From contig OY727103.1 of assembly GCA_963402885.1 (NCBI GenBank), forward strand, positions 7,540,501 through 7,604,500: 64,000 nt of DNA. The letters run 5' to 3'. The DNA is from Antedon bifida. Its lineage: Eukaryota; Echinodermata; Crinoidea; Comatulida; Antedonidae. Position 1 is the first letter of the stretch. Each line of letters begins with the position of its first letter. Under the pieces are notes generated by a model. That model was not told where the DNA came from. It saw only the letters and a program-made list of their open reading frames with translations, and searched no databases. The translations under genes were made by a program, and so were the position numbers. Below, piece after piece: positions 38,078 through 51,308 of the stretch.

Positions 38078-41000
38078 ATGAAAGCTGCTATGAATTACAT
38101 GATATTTCACATATCATTTTTGTTACTAGTTTTGTTGAAATGTACAGTTTGCCGGCCTCAGAACAAACCGAATATTGTCATATTTCTGGCTGATGATTTA
38201 GGCTACGGTGATCTACAGGCGACAGGAAACCCGATCTCAGACACTCCAAATATTGATATACTCTATCGAGACGGCCTGAAGCTTACACAGTTTTACAGTT
38301 CGGCTTCAGTCTGTAGTCCATCAAGGTATGTAGAATCCATCCATGTTGTGAACCGTCCATTCCAAAGCTTACGCTTTACCAAAACTTGTTAGTAATAATG
38401 TCTTCATTATGGAATACTTCTCTTTAAAATCTTTAGAGCTGGTTTGCTGACAGGTAGATATCCAGTGCGGAGTGGTTTCTGGAGCAATGAGAACATGCCA
38501 TTACTGGGGCTAAACAGTCCACTGGGACTTCCATTAAACGAGACGACCATCGCAGAGCTCGTCGCCGACCAGGGTTACAAGTCTGCTCTTATTGGCAAGT
38601 GGCATCTTGGAGTTGGTCGCAACAGAGAGTTCCTACCAAAACATCATGGATTCGATCACTTTTTTGGCCTTCCTGTCTCGGTTTACCATAGCGGGTGTCC
38701 GCCCCAGATATGCTTTCCTCCAGATGTACCTTGTGTAACAGCAGATTGTATAAGTACGGACCCTCCTCTTCCACTATTTTTAGAAGATGAGATTATTGAG
38801 CAACCAGTGAATCTGTTAACACTGATTGAAAGACAAACCATAGCCGCTAGAAGTTGGGTTACAGAGTTTAGTGAAAGTGGTAATTCATTTCTCCTGATGT
38901 ACTGGTTTGTGCAACCTCATGTTCCACATTTTGCCAGTTCACGGTTTCATAATTCTACCCTAGGTGGGGATTATACAGATTCCTTGGCTGAGATGGATTG
39001 GCAAATTGGAGATATCATCACTAAATTAAAAGAAATCGGAGAGTTTGACAACACTTTATTCTTATTTACGTCTGACAATGGGTAAGTATAATACAATCTC
39101 TTAGGACTTTTACTTAGGGTAGTAGTCTTATGCAATGACCAGATTCTAACATAAATAAAAAACAACCACATTGGAGAAAATGATAACAACCAATTTTTTT
39201 CTCTTTTGTGGCGTTAACCACTATTTTATTCATTTCATTCTCAAATGATCAATACAATGATTTTACACTTCATCCAAATATATATTCCCTTGTTATTCTT
39301 TTCTGTTATTTTCTTGTACTTTCTTTTATCTTTAGTACGATTTGATCGAAACAACTCGGTCAAATATATATATATATATTTATATATACTTTATACTTTT
39401 ATATGTATTATCCACTTTTTTCATTATTTTCTTTTATTTTAACTATTCCTTTCTACAATAGGTCTATGTCTTTGTACAAAACACACAAGTGCATATATTC
39501 GAGTACATGATTGCACATGATAACAACTATTTATTTACAAATCCCAACAATTTTGTAATGTGCACCTAAAATTAAAAATATTACGAAAAAAAAATTAAGA
39601 ACAATTTAAGAATTAATTTAATTATTAAATTTGTCTTCCTAATTAAAAAAAAATAATTTTTAAACATAATATCTCAGGACTTTGACATGGAGTATTAAAT
39701 AAAGACAGATAATTTTCACTTATTTCTGATTTGGTTTAACCCCAATTAACAATTCAAAAAAAAGATCACTTACTAACAAGAAAAGAAACATAACCAAATA
39801 TAATCACAAATTGTTTTCCAGTCCCGACAAATCTTCTGGTTTTCAAGGTGGTTCATCCGGACCATTTCGATGTGGAAAATCTTCTGCGTTTGAAGGCGGT
39901 ACACGAGTACCCGGTGTGGTGTATTGGCCAAGTCGAATTGCTCCTGGAATATCTAAGGAATTGATCAGTCATCTTGATATATTCCCAACGATTGCAAGTT
40001 TAATTGGGTCATCAGTTGACAATATACAGCTTGATGGTTACGACATAAGTGATGTGCTCTTTAATATGGGAAAGGTTTGTATTTATTCTTTCTCGATTCC
40101 GATGATAACGACGATGACAAAATTGATATTTGGTTTTATATTGATGATGAAGAAGAAGAAAACAACAACTGAGATGAGGATGAACAAATTAATGATTTAG
40201 GGTGATTATTAAAATGGTTGATGAAATGAATGTTGATCGTAAAGCGATCAATCGGTAGGCCTAAATTACATCGATCGGCAGTGACGGTGTATATGACACA
40301 TATAAACAGATAACGTTAGGAGTGGGTTTGGTCCTTAATTCTTCGGGATCTGTTTAATCCAAAACTTACCTTTCCTAAAGAAACCATACCTCCAAAGCAA
40401 ACTTAAATCGTTCTTGGTATTTATTCGTTCTCTTAGCCATTAGTTGCCTTCTTACCATATGAAAAATCTTTGCTTGCTTGTAATTTGTTTGTTCATGCTT
40501 ATATTTCACGAAATTTTTACAAAAATATAATTTATTCGTGTTTGGAATGAAATTAAATAACCAGTGAATGATTTCCATTTTCCTACAGAGCCCTAGATCA
40601 AGTTTGATGTTTTTCAATAATACATGGAAAAGCCCATTTGCCTACCGTAACAACCAGTACAAAGCGCATGCCGTAATACTTCAATCTTTTTCGACGATCT
40701 CTGAAGATTTAGATGACTATAATGCCAGGTGTGGTAACGCTATGCCACTTAGTCGACACGATCCCTCGTTACTTTACAATCTCCACCTAGACCAAGAAGA
40801 ACGTGTAAACATTGGTGAAGATCAGGAGATGCAGTCAGTACTGAATCAGTTACACACTGCTAGATTATTAGAAGAGAGTGGCCTAACTTACGGTGAGAGT
40901 ATACTGAATCGATCTGCTGATCGTTTTCAAGCTTGCTGTAACGAGGGATGCGAACCGTTTCCACTATGTTGTCAATGCGTTTCAAATTATACAAACGAAC

Positions 41001-41173
41001 TATTCTCCAATTCTCAACGCGTCACAGCCGTTTCCTTTCCGAGCTCTCAGTTTGCCTGGCTGGTTGCATTTGTGATAATATTTGTAACTGTATTTTTAAG
41101 TGCAATTATAATGTTATTAATACCACGTTTAAGACAAAAACAAAATGAAGAAAATTATATAAAGCTATCTTAA
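38078..41173 (+). CDS. Arylsulfatase A-like, membrane-anchored, unit 3
   Basis: Exons 38078-38325, 38437-39081, 39822-40074 and 40589-41173; 576 aa. Haplotype B in exon 2, SSG/KSSA in exon 3, YRNNQ in exon 4 (shared only with unit 4). Intron 2 is enlarged by a 326 bp insertion (39191-39516) but its splice sites are unchanged. All active-site residues listed for unit 1 are present. Confidence 0.93.
39191..39516 (-). mobile_element. 326 bp insertion with 11 bp target-site duplication in sulfatase intron 2, unit 3
   Basis: Absent from the other four units. ATGATAACAAC occurs once in the empty sites and twice here (39180-39190 and 39517-39527). The left end is a T run after CAATTTTTTT, so on the minus strand it ends in a short A run, as after target-primed reverse transcription. 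No ORF of note. Probably a SINE or truncated LINE. Confidence 0.75.
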
Positions 41174-43195
41174 GCTAATCTTCAAATAATTAATACAATG
41201 GTTACCTGGCAGGTATATACTGGAAAACAAGCTTAACGATCGTGGTGATGCAATTACGACACATATATATATATTTATGATGCTGGTTGTTGCTGGCATC
41301 TGGTGGGCAGCAGAGTTAAGTAAGAATTATTATTTAAGGTGAAAATACTTTCTAAAATATATTCAAACTTATGAGTTTATTGTAGTTCACAGGCCTAGTT
41401 CATCACTACGGAATGTTTTACCAGGAGGGAAGAGTGAATGAAATCCCTGGTTTTACCGATGTGTTGATAAGCAATATACGGTAGGCTACAAATAGATAGC
41501 CTATATATTATAGACGGCTATTTAGGTATTGTTATCTATTTTTAAAAAATAGAATAAAACTACTCAGACAATGAAAAATGATTAGGAAAAAGAGGAAAAC
41601 TATTCATTTTAGGGTAACTAAAGAAAATGACATTTTTTGTTTACATTATATTGGACATTTTATAATTACATATTGTCATCGATTATGAAAATTTTAACGC
41701 AGGGAATTCCATCTAGTTAAAATTGTATCTTAAAAAAAAGTATTATTCCACCAGCTGTGGCAACAAGACAAAAACAAACAAAAAATGGTTCTCAACAAGA
41801 AACAAAACAAGGCCAACAGCCATAAGTCGCGTGCTCTCAGAAAAAAATGAACTTTCAAAAAGTAATGTACTTTAAAACTTTTCTGTACATCAAAACAGTT
41901 CAAAAAGTACAAAAAGCGATAAAACGCATAGTGATACCGGACCGACAGACAGACCGACAGACCGACCGACCGACATAGTGAACTATAGAGTCGCTTCCAC
42001 GCGACTAAAAAAACCGTACCAATCAAACAACAATTTATACAAATCATGAGTAGACTCTAAAGTAAGTATACTGCTAAATTTTTCCATTTTAGGTTATAGG
42101 CCTATACATGCATATTATTTTCAAAAGCAATATATTTATATTAAAATAATCATGTTGTATCTACAATTTCAACCCGCAGTTATCAATTCGTAAATGATTA
42201 AAATAATATTACAAGGTCAAAAAGTACCGTAACGATAGGGATGCAATTAGGACATATATATATTATAGGTGCTGGTTGTTGCTGGCGTTTGATGAGCAGA
42301 GTAAGAAGAGGCGAATATAATAATTATTATGAGAATATATGGTTAAAGTTTCAAACTTATGAGTTTATTGTTTTTGTGGTTCACAGGCCTAGTTAGTTGC
42401 TTATTATTAATCAGGAACTGAATGTTTTACCCATTTTTGTGATACTATAGTAATTATACGGTATAGGCTACAAATAGATAGCATATATTCAAAGGGGGCT
42501 ATTAAGATATTGTTATCTATTTTTACAAAAATATAATAAATATATACAGTACTCACTACTAAAAAATCAAAAAAATCACGTTGTCTGTTTCTATTGAGAA
42601 ACCAAACATGTGTAAGGTTTGTAAAATAGGTTTTTTAGGGTAAGCAAAGAAAATGGCTTATTATAATCCGTTTTATCCCATCTAGATACCGTACTTTATA
42701 TAGCATAAGAAGATAGAAGAGAGAGACTAAATTACGCAGCTATATATATATATTGCCTCGATCGTTCTATTTTTACAAACAAATTAATAAAAATATATAA
42801 AAAACTAATATAAAAAGAAGAAAATGTTGCATTCTATCTTTATTGAGAAATGTGATTTGTAAAAAAGGTTTTTTCTAAGGGTAACTGCAAAGAAATTATA
42901 TAATACTTGTTATTAGTTATACTTAATATGCCTATATCCTATCACGGTGCAATAAAAAAGGTGTTTTGTTTTTTTATTAAATTGTTTACGACTTGCAATT
43001 ATGCCTACTTTTTACATGTATTCAAGATAAGTACTGGTAGACTTAACCATTTTCAAGTTATATCTTGAAAGTTTACGAATTAAAAAAATGTACATCGAGT
43101 GTGCGTGTCGTAATTGACAGATATTCACATGATATAAAACAAACATAAGCCTATCGGGTGGTCTGCTTCAGTCATTAGTTGAGTTGATAAAAACA

Positions 43196-45951
43196 ATGAA
43201 AGCTGCTATGAATTACATGATATTTCACATATCGTTTTTGTTACTAGTTTTGTTGAAATGTACAGTTTGCCGGCCTCAGAACAAACCGAATATTGTCATA
43301 TTTCTGGCTGATGATTTAGGCTACGGTGATCTACAGGCGACAGGAAACCCGATCTCAGACACTCCAAATATTGATATACTCTATCGAGACGGCCTGAAGC
43401 TTACACAGTTTTACAGTTCGGCTTCAGTCTGTAGTCCATCAAGGTATGTAGAATCCATCCATGTTGTGAACCGTCCATTCCAAAGCTTACGCTTTACCAA
43501 AACTTGTTAGTAATAATGTCTTCATTATGGAATACTTCTCTTTAAAATCTTTAGAGCTGGTTTGCTGACAGGTAGATATCCAGTGCGGAGTGGTTTCTGG
43601 AGCAATGAGAACATGCCATTACTGGGGCTAAACAGTCCACTGGGACTTCCATTAAACGAGACGACCATCGCAGAGCTCGTCGCCGACCAGGGTTACAAGT
43701 CTGCTCTTATTGGCAAGTGGCATCTTGGAGTTGGTCGCAACAGAGAGTTCCTACCAAAACATCATGGATTCGATCACTTTTTTGGCCTTCCTGTCTCGGT
43801 TTACCATAGCGGGTGTCCGCCCCAGATATGCTTTCCTCCAGATGTACCTTGTGTAACAGCAGATTGTATAAGTACGGACCCTCCTCTTCCACTATTTTTA
43901 GAAGATGAGATTATTGAGCAACCAGTGAATCTGTTAACACTGATTGAAAGACAAACCATAGCCGCTAGAAGTTGGGTTACAGAGTTTAGTGAAAGTGGTA
44001 ATTCATTTCTCCTGATGTACTGGTTTGTGCAACCTCATGTTCCACATTTTGCCAGTTCACGGTTTCATAATTCTACCCTAGGTGGGGATTATACAGATTC
44101 CTTGGCTGAGATGGATTGGCAAATTGGAGATATCATCACTAAATTAAAAGAAATCGGAGAGTTTGACAACACTTTATTCTTATTTACGTCTGACAATGGG
44201 TAAGTATAATACAATCTCTTAGGACTTTTACTTAGGGTAGTAGTCTTATGCAATGACCAGATTCTAACATAAATAAAAAACAACCACATTGGAGAAAATG
44301 ATAACAACAATTTATTTACAAATCCCAACAATTTTGTAATGTGCACATAAAATTAAAAATATTACGAAAAAAAAATTAAGAACAATTTAAGAATTAATTT
44401 AATTATTAAATTTGTCTTCCTAATTAAAAAAAAAAATTTAAAAAACATAATATCTCAGGACTTTGACATGGAGTATTAAATAAAGACAGATCATTTTCAC
44501 TTATTTCTGATTTGGTTTAACCCCAATTAACAATTCAAAAAAAAGATCACTTACTAACAAGAAAAGAAACATAACCAAATATAATCACAAATTGTTTTCC
44601 AGTCCCGACAAATCTTCTGGTTTTCAAGGTGGTTCACCCGGACCATTTCGATGTGGAAAATCTTCTTCGTTTGAAGGCGGTACACGAGTACCCGGTGTGG
44701 TGTATTGGCCAAGTCGAATTGCTCCTGGAATATCTAAGGAATTGATCAGTCATCTTGATATATTCCCAACGATTGCAAGTTTAATTGGGTCATCAGTTGA
44801 CAATATACAGCTTGATGGTTACGACATAAGTGATGTGCTCTTTAATATGGGAAAGGTTTGTATTTATTCTTTCTCGATTCCGATGATAACGACGATGACA
44901 AAATTGATATTTGGTTTTATATTGATGATGAAGAAGAAGAAAACAACAACTGAGATGATGATGAACAAATTAATGATTTAGGGTGATTATTAAAATGGTT
45001 GATGAAATGAATGATCGTAAAGCGATCAATCGGTAGGCCTAAATTACATCGATCGGCAGTGACGGTGTATATGACACAGATAAACAGATAACGTTAGGAG
45101 TGGGTTTGGTCCTTAATTCTTCGGGATCTGTTTAATCCAAAACTTACCTTTCCTAAAGAAACCATACCTCCAAAGCAAACTTAAATCGTTCTTGGTATTT
45201 ATTCGTTCTCTTAGCCATTAGTTGCCTTCTTACCATATGAAAAATCTTTGCTTGCTTGTAATTTGTTTGTTCATGCTTATATTTCACGAAATTTTTACAA
45301 AAATATAATTTATTCGTGTTTGGAATGAAATTAAATAACCAGTTAATGATTTCCATTTTCCTACAGAGCCCTAGATCAAGTTTGATGTTTTTCAATAATA
45401 CATGGAAAAGCCCATTTGCCTACCGTAACAACCAGTACAAAGCGCATGCCGTAATACTTCAATCTTTTTCGACGATCTCTGAAGATTTAGATGACTATAA
45501 TGCCAGGTGTGGTAACGCTATGCCACTTAGTCGACACGATCCCTCGTTACTTTACAATCTCCACCTAGACCAAGAAGAACGTGTAAACATTGGTGAAGAT
45601 CAGGAGATGCAGTCAGTACTGAATCAGTTACACACTGCTAGATTATTAGAAGAGAGTGGCCTAACTTACGGTGAGAGTATACTGAATCGATCTGCTGATC
45701 GTTTTCAAGCTTGCTGTAACGAGGGATGCGAACCGTTTCCACTATGTTGTCAATGCGTTTCAAATTATACAAACGAACTATTCTCCAATTCTCAACGCGT
45801 CACAGCCGTTTCCTTTCCGAGCTCTCAGTTTGCCTGGCTGGTTGCATTTGTGATAATATTTGTAACTGTATTTTTAAGTGCAATTATAATGTTATTAATA
45901 CCACGTTTAAGACAAAAACAAAATGAAGAAAATTATATAAAGCTATCTTAA
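43196..45951 (+). CDS. Arylsulfatase A-like, membrane-anchored, unit 4
   Basis: Exons 43196-43443, 43555-44199, 44603-44855 and 45367-45951; 576 aa. Haplotype B in exon 2, but exon 3 combines SPG with KSSS (the latter shared only with unit 1), and exon 4 has YRNNQ as in unit 3. The 3' half of intron 2 resembles unit 5 (GTGCACATAAAATT). Catalytic and metal residues are intact. Confidence 0.93.
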
Positions 45952-47983
45952 GCTAATCTTCAAATAATTAATACAATGGTTACCTGGCAGGTATATACTG
46001 GAAAACAAGCTTAACGGTCGTGGTGATGCAATTACGACACATATATATATATTTATGATGCTGGTTGTTGCTGGCATCTGGTGGGCAGCAGAGTTAAGTA
46101 AGAAGAGGCGGATGTAAGAATTATTATTTAAGGTGAAAATACTTTCTAAAATATATTCAAACTTATGAGTTTATTGTAGTTCACAGGCCTAGTTCATTAC
46201 TACGGAATGTTTTACCAGGAGGGAAGAGTGAATGAAATCCCTGGTTTTACCGATGTGTTGATAAGCAATATACGGTAGGCTACAAATAGATAGCCTATAT
46301 ATTATAGACGGCTATTTAGGTATTGTTATCTATTTTTAAAAAATAGAATAAAACTACTCAGACAAAGAAAAATAATTAAGAAAAAGAGGAAAACTATTCA
46401 TTTTAGGGTAACTAAAGAAAATGACATTTTTTGTTTACATTATATTGGACATTTTATAATTACATATTGTCATCGATTATGAAAATTTTAACGCAGGGAA
46501 TTCCATCTAGTTAAAATTGTATCTTAAAAAAAAGTATTATTCCACCAGCTGTGGCAACAAGACAAAAACAAACAAAAAATGGTTCTCAACAAGAAACAAA
46601 ACAAGGCCAACAGCCATAAGTCGCGTGCTCTCAGAAAAAAATGAACTTTCAAAAAGTAATGTACTTTAAAACTTTTCTGTACATCAAAACAGTTCAAAAA
46701 GTACAAAAAGCGATAAAACGCATAGTGATACCGGACCGACAGACAGACCGACAGACCGACCGACCGACATAGTGAACTATAGAGTCGCTTCCACGCGACT
46801 AAAAAAACCGTACCAATCAAACAACAATTTATACAAATCATGAGTAGACTCTAAAGTAAGTATACTGCTAAATTTTTCCATTTTAGGTTATAGGCCTATA
46901 CATGCATATTATTTTCAAAAGCAATATATTTATATTAAAATAATCATGTTGTATCTACAATTTCAACCCGCAGTTATCAATTCGTAAATGATTAAAATAA
47001 TATTACAAGGTCAAAAAGTACCGTAACGATAGGGATGCAATTAGGACATATATATATTATAGGTGCTGGTTGTTGCTGGCGTTTGATGAACAGAGTAAGA
47101 AGAGGCGAATATAATAATTATTATGAGAATATATGGTTAAAGTTTCAAACTTATGAGTTTATTGTTTTTGTGGTTCACAGGCCTAGTTAGTTGCTTATTA
47201 TTAATCAGGAACTGAATGTTTTACCCATTTTTGTGATACTATAGTAATTATACGGTATAGGCTACAAATAGATAGCATATATTCAAAGGGGGCTATTAAG
47301 ATATTGTTATCTATTTTTACAAAAATATAATAAATATATACAGTACTCACTACTAAAAAATCAAAAAAATCACGTTGTCTGTTTCTATTGAGAAACCAAA
47401 CATGTGTAAGGTTTGTAAAATAGGTTTTTTAGGGTAAGCAAAGAAAATGGCTTATTATAATCCGTTTTATCCCATCTAGATACCGTACTTTATATAGCAT
47501 AAGAAGATAGAAGAGAGAGACTAAATTACGCAGCTATATATATATATTGCCTCGATCGTTCTATTTTTACAAACAAATTAATAAAAATATATAAAAAACT
47601 AATATAAAAAGAAGAAAATGTTGCATTCTATCTTTATTGAGAAATGTGATTTGTAAAAAAGGTTTTTTCTAAGGGTAACTGCAAAGAAATTATATAATAC
47701 TTGTTATTAGTTATACTTAATATGCCTATATCCTATCACGGTGCAATAAAAAAGGTGTTTTTTATTAAATTGTTTACGACTTGCAATTATGCCTACTTTT
47801 TACAAGTATTCAAGATAAGTACTGGTAGACTTAACCATTTTCAAGTTATATCTTGAAAGTTTACGAATTAAAAAAATGTACATCGAGTGTGCGTGTCGTA
47901 ATTGACAGATATTCACATGATATAAAACAAACATAAGCCTATCGGGTGGTCTGCTTCAGTCATTAGTTGAGTTGATAAAAACA

Positions 47984-50739
47984 ATGAAAGCTGCTATGAA
48001 TTACATGATATTTCACATATCATTTTTGTTACTAGTTTTGTTGAAATGTACAGTTTGCCGGCCTCAGAACAAACCGAATATTGTCATATTTCTGGCTGAT
48101 GATTTAGGCTACGGTGATCTACAGGCGACAGGAAACCCGATCTCAGACACTCCAAATATTGATATACTCTATCGAGACGGCCTGAAGCTTACACAGTTTT
48201 ACAGTTCGGCTTCAGTCTGTAGTCCATCAAGGTATGTAGAATCCATCCATGTTGTGAACCGTCCATTCCAAAGCTTACGCTTTACCAAAACTTGTTAGTA
48301 ATAATGTCTTCATTATGGAATACTTCTCTTTAAAATCTTTAGAGCTGGTTTGCTGACAGGTAGATATCCAGTACGGAGTGGTTTCTGGATCAATGAGAAC
48401 CTGCCATCACTGAGGCTAAACAGTCCACTGGGACTTCCATTAAACGAGACGACCATCGCAGAGCTCGTCGCCGACCAGGGTTACAAGTCTGCTCTTATTG
48501 GCAAGTGGCATCTTGGAGTTGGTCGCAACAGAGAGTTCCTACCAAAACATCATGGATTCGATCACTTTTTTGGCCTTCCTGTCTCGGTTTACCTTAGCGG
48601 GTGTCCGCCCCAGATATGTTTTCCTCCTGATGTACCTTGTGTAACAGCAGATTGTACAAGTACGGACCCTCCTCTTCCATTATTTTTAGAAGATGAGATT
48701 ATTGAGCAACCAGTGAATCTGTTAACACTGATTGAAAGACAAACCATAGCCGCTAGAAGTTGGGTTACAGAGTTTAGTGAAAGTGGTAATCCATTTCTCC
48801 TGATGTACTGGTTTGTGCAACCTCATGTTCCACATTTTGCCTGTTCACGGTTTCATAATTCTACCCTAGGTGGGGATTATACAGATTCCTTGGCTGAGAT
48901 GGATTGGCAAATTGGAGATATCATCACTAAATTAAAAGAAATCGGAGAGTTTGACAACACTTTATTCCTATTTACGTCTGACAATGGGTAAGTATAATAA
49001 ATCTCTTAGGACTTTTACTTAGAGTAGTAGTCTTATGCAATGACCAGATTCTAACATAAATAAAAAACAACCACATTGGAGAAAATGATAACAACAATTT
49101 ATTTACAAATCCCAACAATTTTGTAATGTGCACATAAAATTAAAAATATTACGAAAAAAAAATTAAGAACAATTTAAGAATTAATTTAATTATTAAATTT
49201 GTCTTCCTAATTAAAAAAAAAAAATTTAAAAAACATAATATCTCAGGACTTTGACATGGAGTATTAAATAAAGACAGATCATTTTCACTTATTTCTGATT
49301 TGGTTTAACCCCAATTAACAATTCAAAAAAAAGATCACTTACTAACAAGAAAAGAAACATAACCAAATATAATCACAAATTGTTTTCCAGTCCCGACAAA
49401 TCTTCTGGTTTTCAAGGTGGTTCATCCGGACCATTTCGATGTGGAAAATCTTCTGCGTTTGAAGGCGGTACACGAGTACCCGGTGTGGTGTATTGGCCAA
49501 GTCGAATTGCTCCTGGAATATCTAAGGAATTGATCAGTCATCTTGATATATTCCCAACGATTGCAAGTTTAATTGGGTCATCAGTTGACAATATACAGCT
49601 TGATGGTTACGACATAAGTGATGTGCTCTTTAATATGGGAAAGGTTTGTATTTATTCTTTCTCGATTCCGATGATAACGACGATGACAAAATTTATATTT
49701 GGTTTTATATTGATGATGAAGAAGAAGAAAACAACAACTGAGATGAGGATGAACAAATTAATGATTTAGGGTGATTATAAAAATGGTTGATGAAATGAAT
49801 GATCGTAAAGCGATCAATCGGTAGGCCTAAATTACATCGATCGGCAGTGACGGTGTATATGACACATATAAACAGATAACGCTAGGAGTGGGTTTGGTCC
49901 TTAATTCTTCGGGATCTGTTTAATCCAAAACTTACCTTTCCTAAAGAAACCATACCTCCAAAGCAAACTTAAATCGTTCTTGGTATTTATTCGTTCTCTT
50001 AGCCATTAGTTGCTTTCTTACCATATGAAAAATCTTTGCTTGCTTGTAATTTGTTTGTTCATGCTTATATTTCACGAAATTTTTACAAAAATATAATTTA
50101 TTCGTGTTTGGAATGAAATTAAATAACCAGTGAATGATTTCCATTTTCCTACAGAGCCCTAGATCAAGTTTGATGTTTTTCAATAATACATGGAAAAGCC
50201 CATTTGCCTACCGTTACAACCAGTACAAAGCGCATGCCGTAATACTTCAATCTTTTTCGACGATCTCTGAAGATTTAGATGACTATAATGCCAGGTGTGG
50301 TAACGCTATGCCACTTAGTCGACACGATCCCTCGTTACTTTACAATCTCCACCTAGACCAAGAAGAACGTGTAAACATTGGTGAAGATCAGGAGATGCAG
50401 TCAGTACTGAATCAGTTACACACTGCTAGATTATTAGAAGAGAGTGGCCTAACTTACGGTGAGAGTATACTGAATCGATCTGCTGATCGTTTTCAAGCTT
50501 GCTGTAACGAGGGATGCGAACCGTTTCCACTATGTTGTCAATGCGTTTCAAATTATACAAACGAACTATTCTCCAATTCTCAACGCGTCACAGCCGTTTC
50601 CTTTTCGAGCTCTCAGTTTGCCTGGCTGGTTGCATTTGTGATAATATTTGTAACTGTATTTTTAATGGCAATTATAATGTTATTAATACCACGTTTAAGA
50701 CAAAAACAAAATGAAGAAAATTATATAAAGCTATCTTAA
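47984..50739 (+). CDS. Arylsulfatase A-like, membrane-anchored, unit 5
   Basis: Exons 47984-48231, 48343-48987, 49391-49643 and 50155-50739; 576 aa. Exon 1 is of the unit 2-4 type but exon 2 is the unit 1 haplotype (INENLPSLRL; YLSG; CTST; NPFL; ACSR). Exon 4 has two private changes near the membrane helix (SFSSSQ for SFPSSQ; FLMAII for FLSAII). The stop codon TAA lies inside the TTAA target site of a MITE (50740-51274), so the natural 3' flank is displaced by 535 bp. The MITE brings an AATAAA at 50772-50777 that could serve as polyA signal (inference). Confidence 0.93.
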
Positions 50740-51274
50740 AGATGTATTGTCCCTTTGTCAAATTCTAAAAAAATAAAAGATTTCGAAAAAAAGTGGGTCG
50801 TTTTGAAGTATCATAATAGTTATTAACTTTCACAAAAAATTAGTAAAAAAATCATTTAAATGAAATACAGACGTTTTTTGGTTCAAAAAATAACTTTGAC
50901 TTCCAGTCAATGTTTTCAATCAAAACATACCTCATAATGCAACGCGCTTATTTGGATACTCTGTATGCATACTCATAAAACTTCCTCGCGATCTGTGTGA
51001 AAACACCTTCTCAACCGTGACGAGTTGTAAACAATCCTAATCAGCATATGCATAATGCGTACTTGTGGTTTGAAATCTTTGTTTACTTTCGCTCGCGACG
51101 ATTTTCCAGACGAAATGTAATCAAACTAATTTACCTGTTAATTACGTAAACTTGTTGCTTTTGACTCGAATTTTCGACTTAAAGTGAATAACTTTAATAT
51201 TACTTTGATATGGCCAATTTAAATTTAGAATATTTTGACCTTCATTTTTTTGTGTTTCAAGGGACAATACATCT
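50740..51274. mobile_element. 535 bp TTAA-flanked MITE, copy B, directly after the unit 5 stop codon
   Basis: Termini AGATGTATTGTCCC and GGGACAATACATCT, TTAA on both sides (50736-50739, 51275-51278). Units 1-4 keep the empty site CTATCTTAAGCTAATC, so insertion with TTAA duplication is shown directly. Longer interior than copies A and C; no transposase. Confidence 0.92.
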
Positions 51275-51308
51275 TTAAGCTAATCTTCAAATAATTAATA
51301 CAATGGTT

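Larger units (their letters stand above)
27281..51308 (+). repeat. Five-unit tandem segmental duplication carrying the sulfatase genes
   Basis: Units begin at CCTGGCAGG: 27281, 31283, 36079, 41205 and 45983; the last ends at 51308. Lengths are 4002, 4796, 5126, 4778 and 5326 bp. Excess length in unit 3 is a 326 bp insertion and in unit 5 a 535 bp MITE. Unit 1 is short because its upstream flank is rearranged. Junctions read CAATGGTT-A-CCTGGCAGG. Units 2-5 are nearly identical outside the insertions. Confidence 0.95.
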
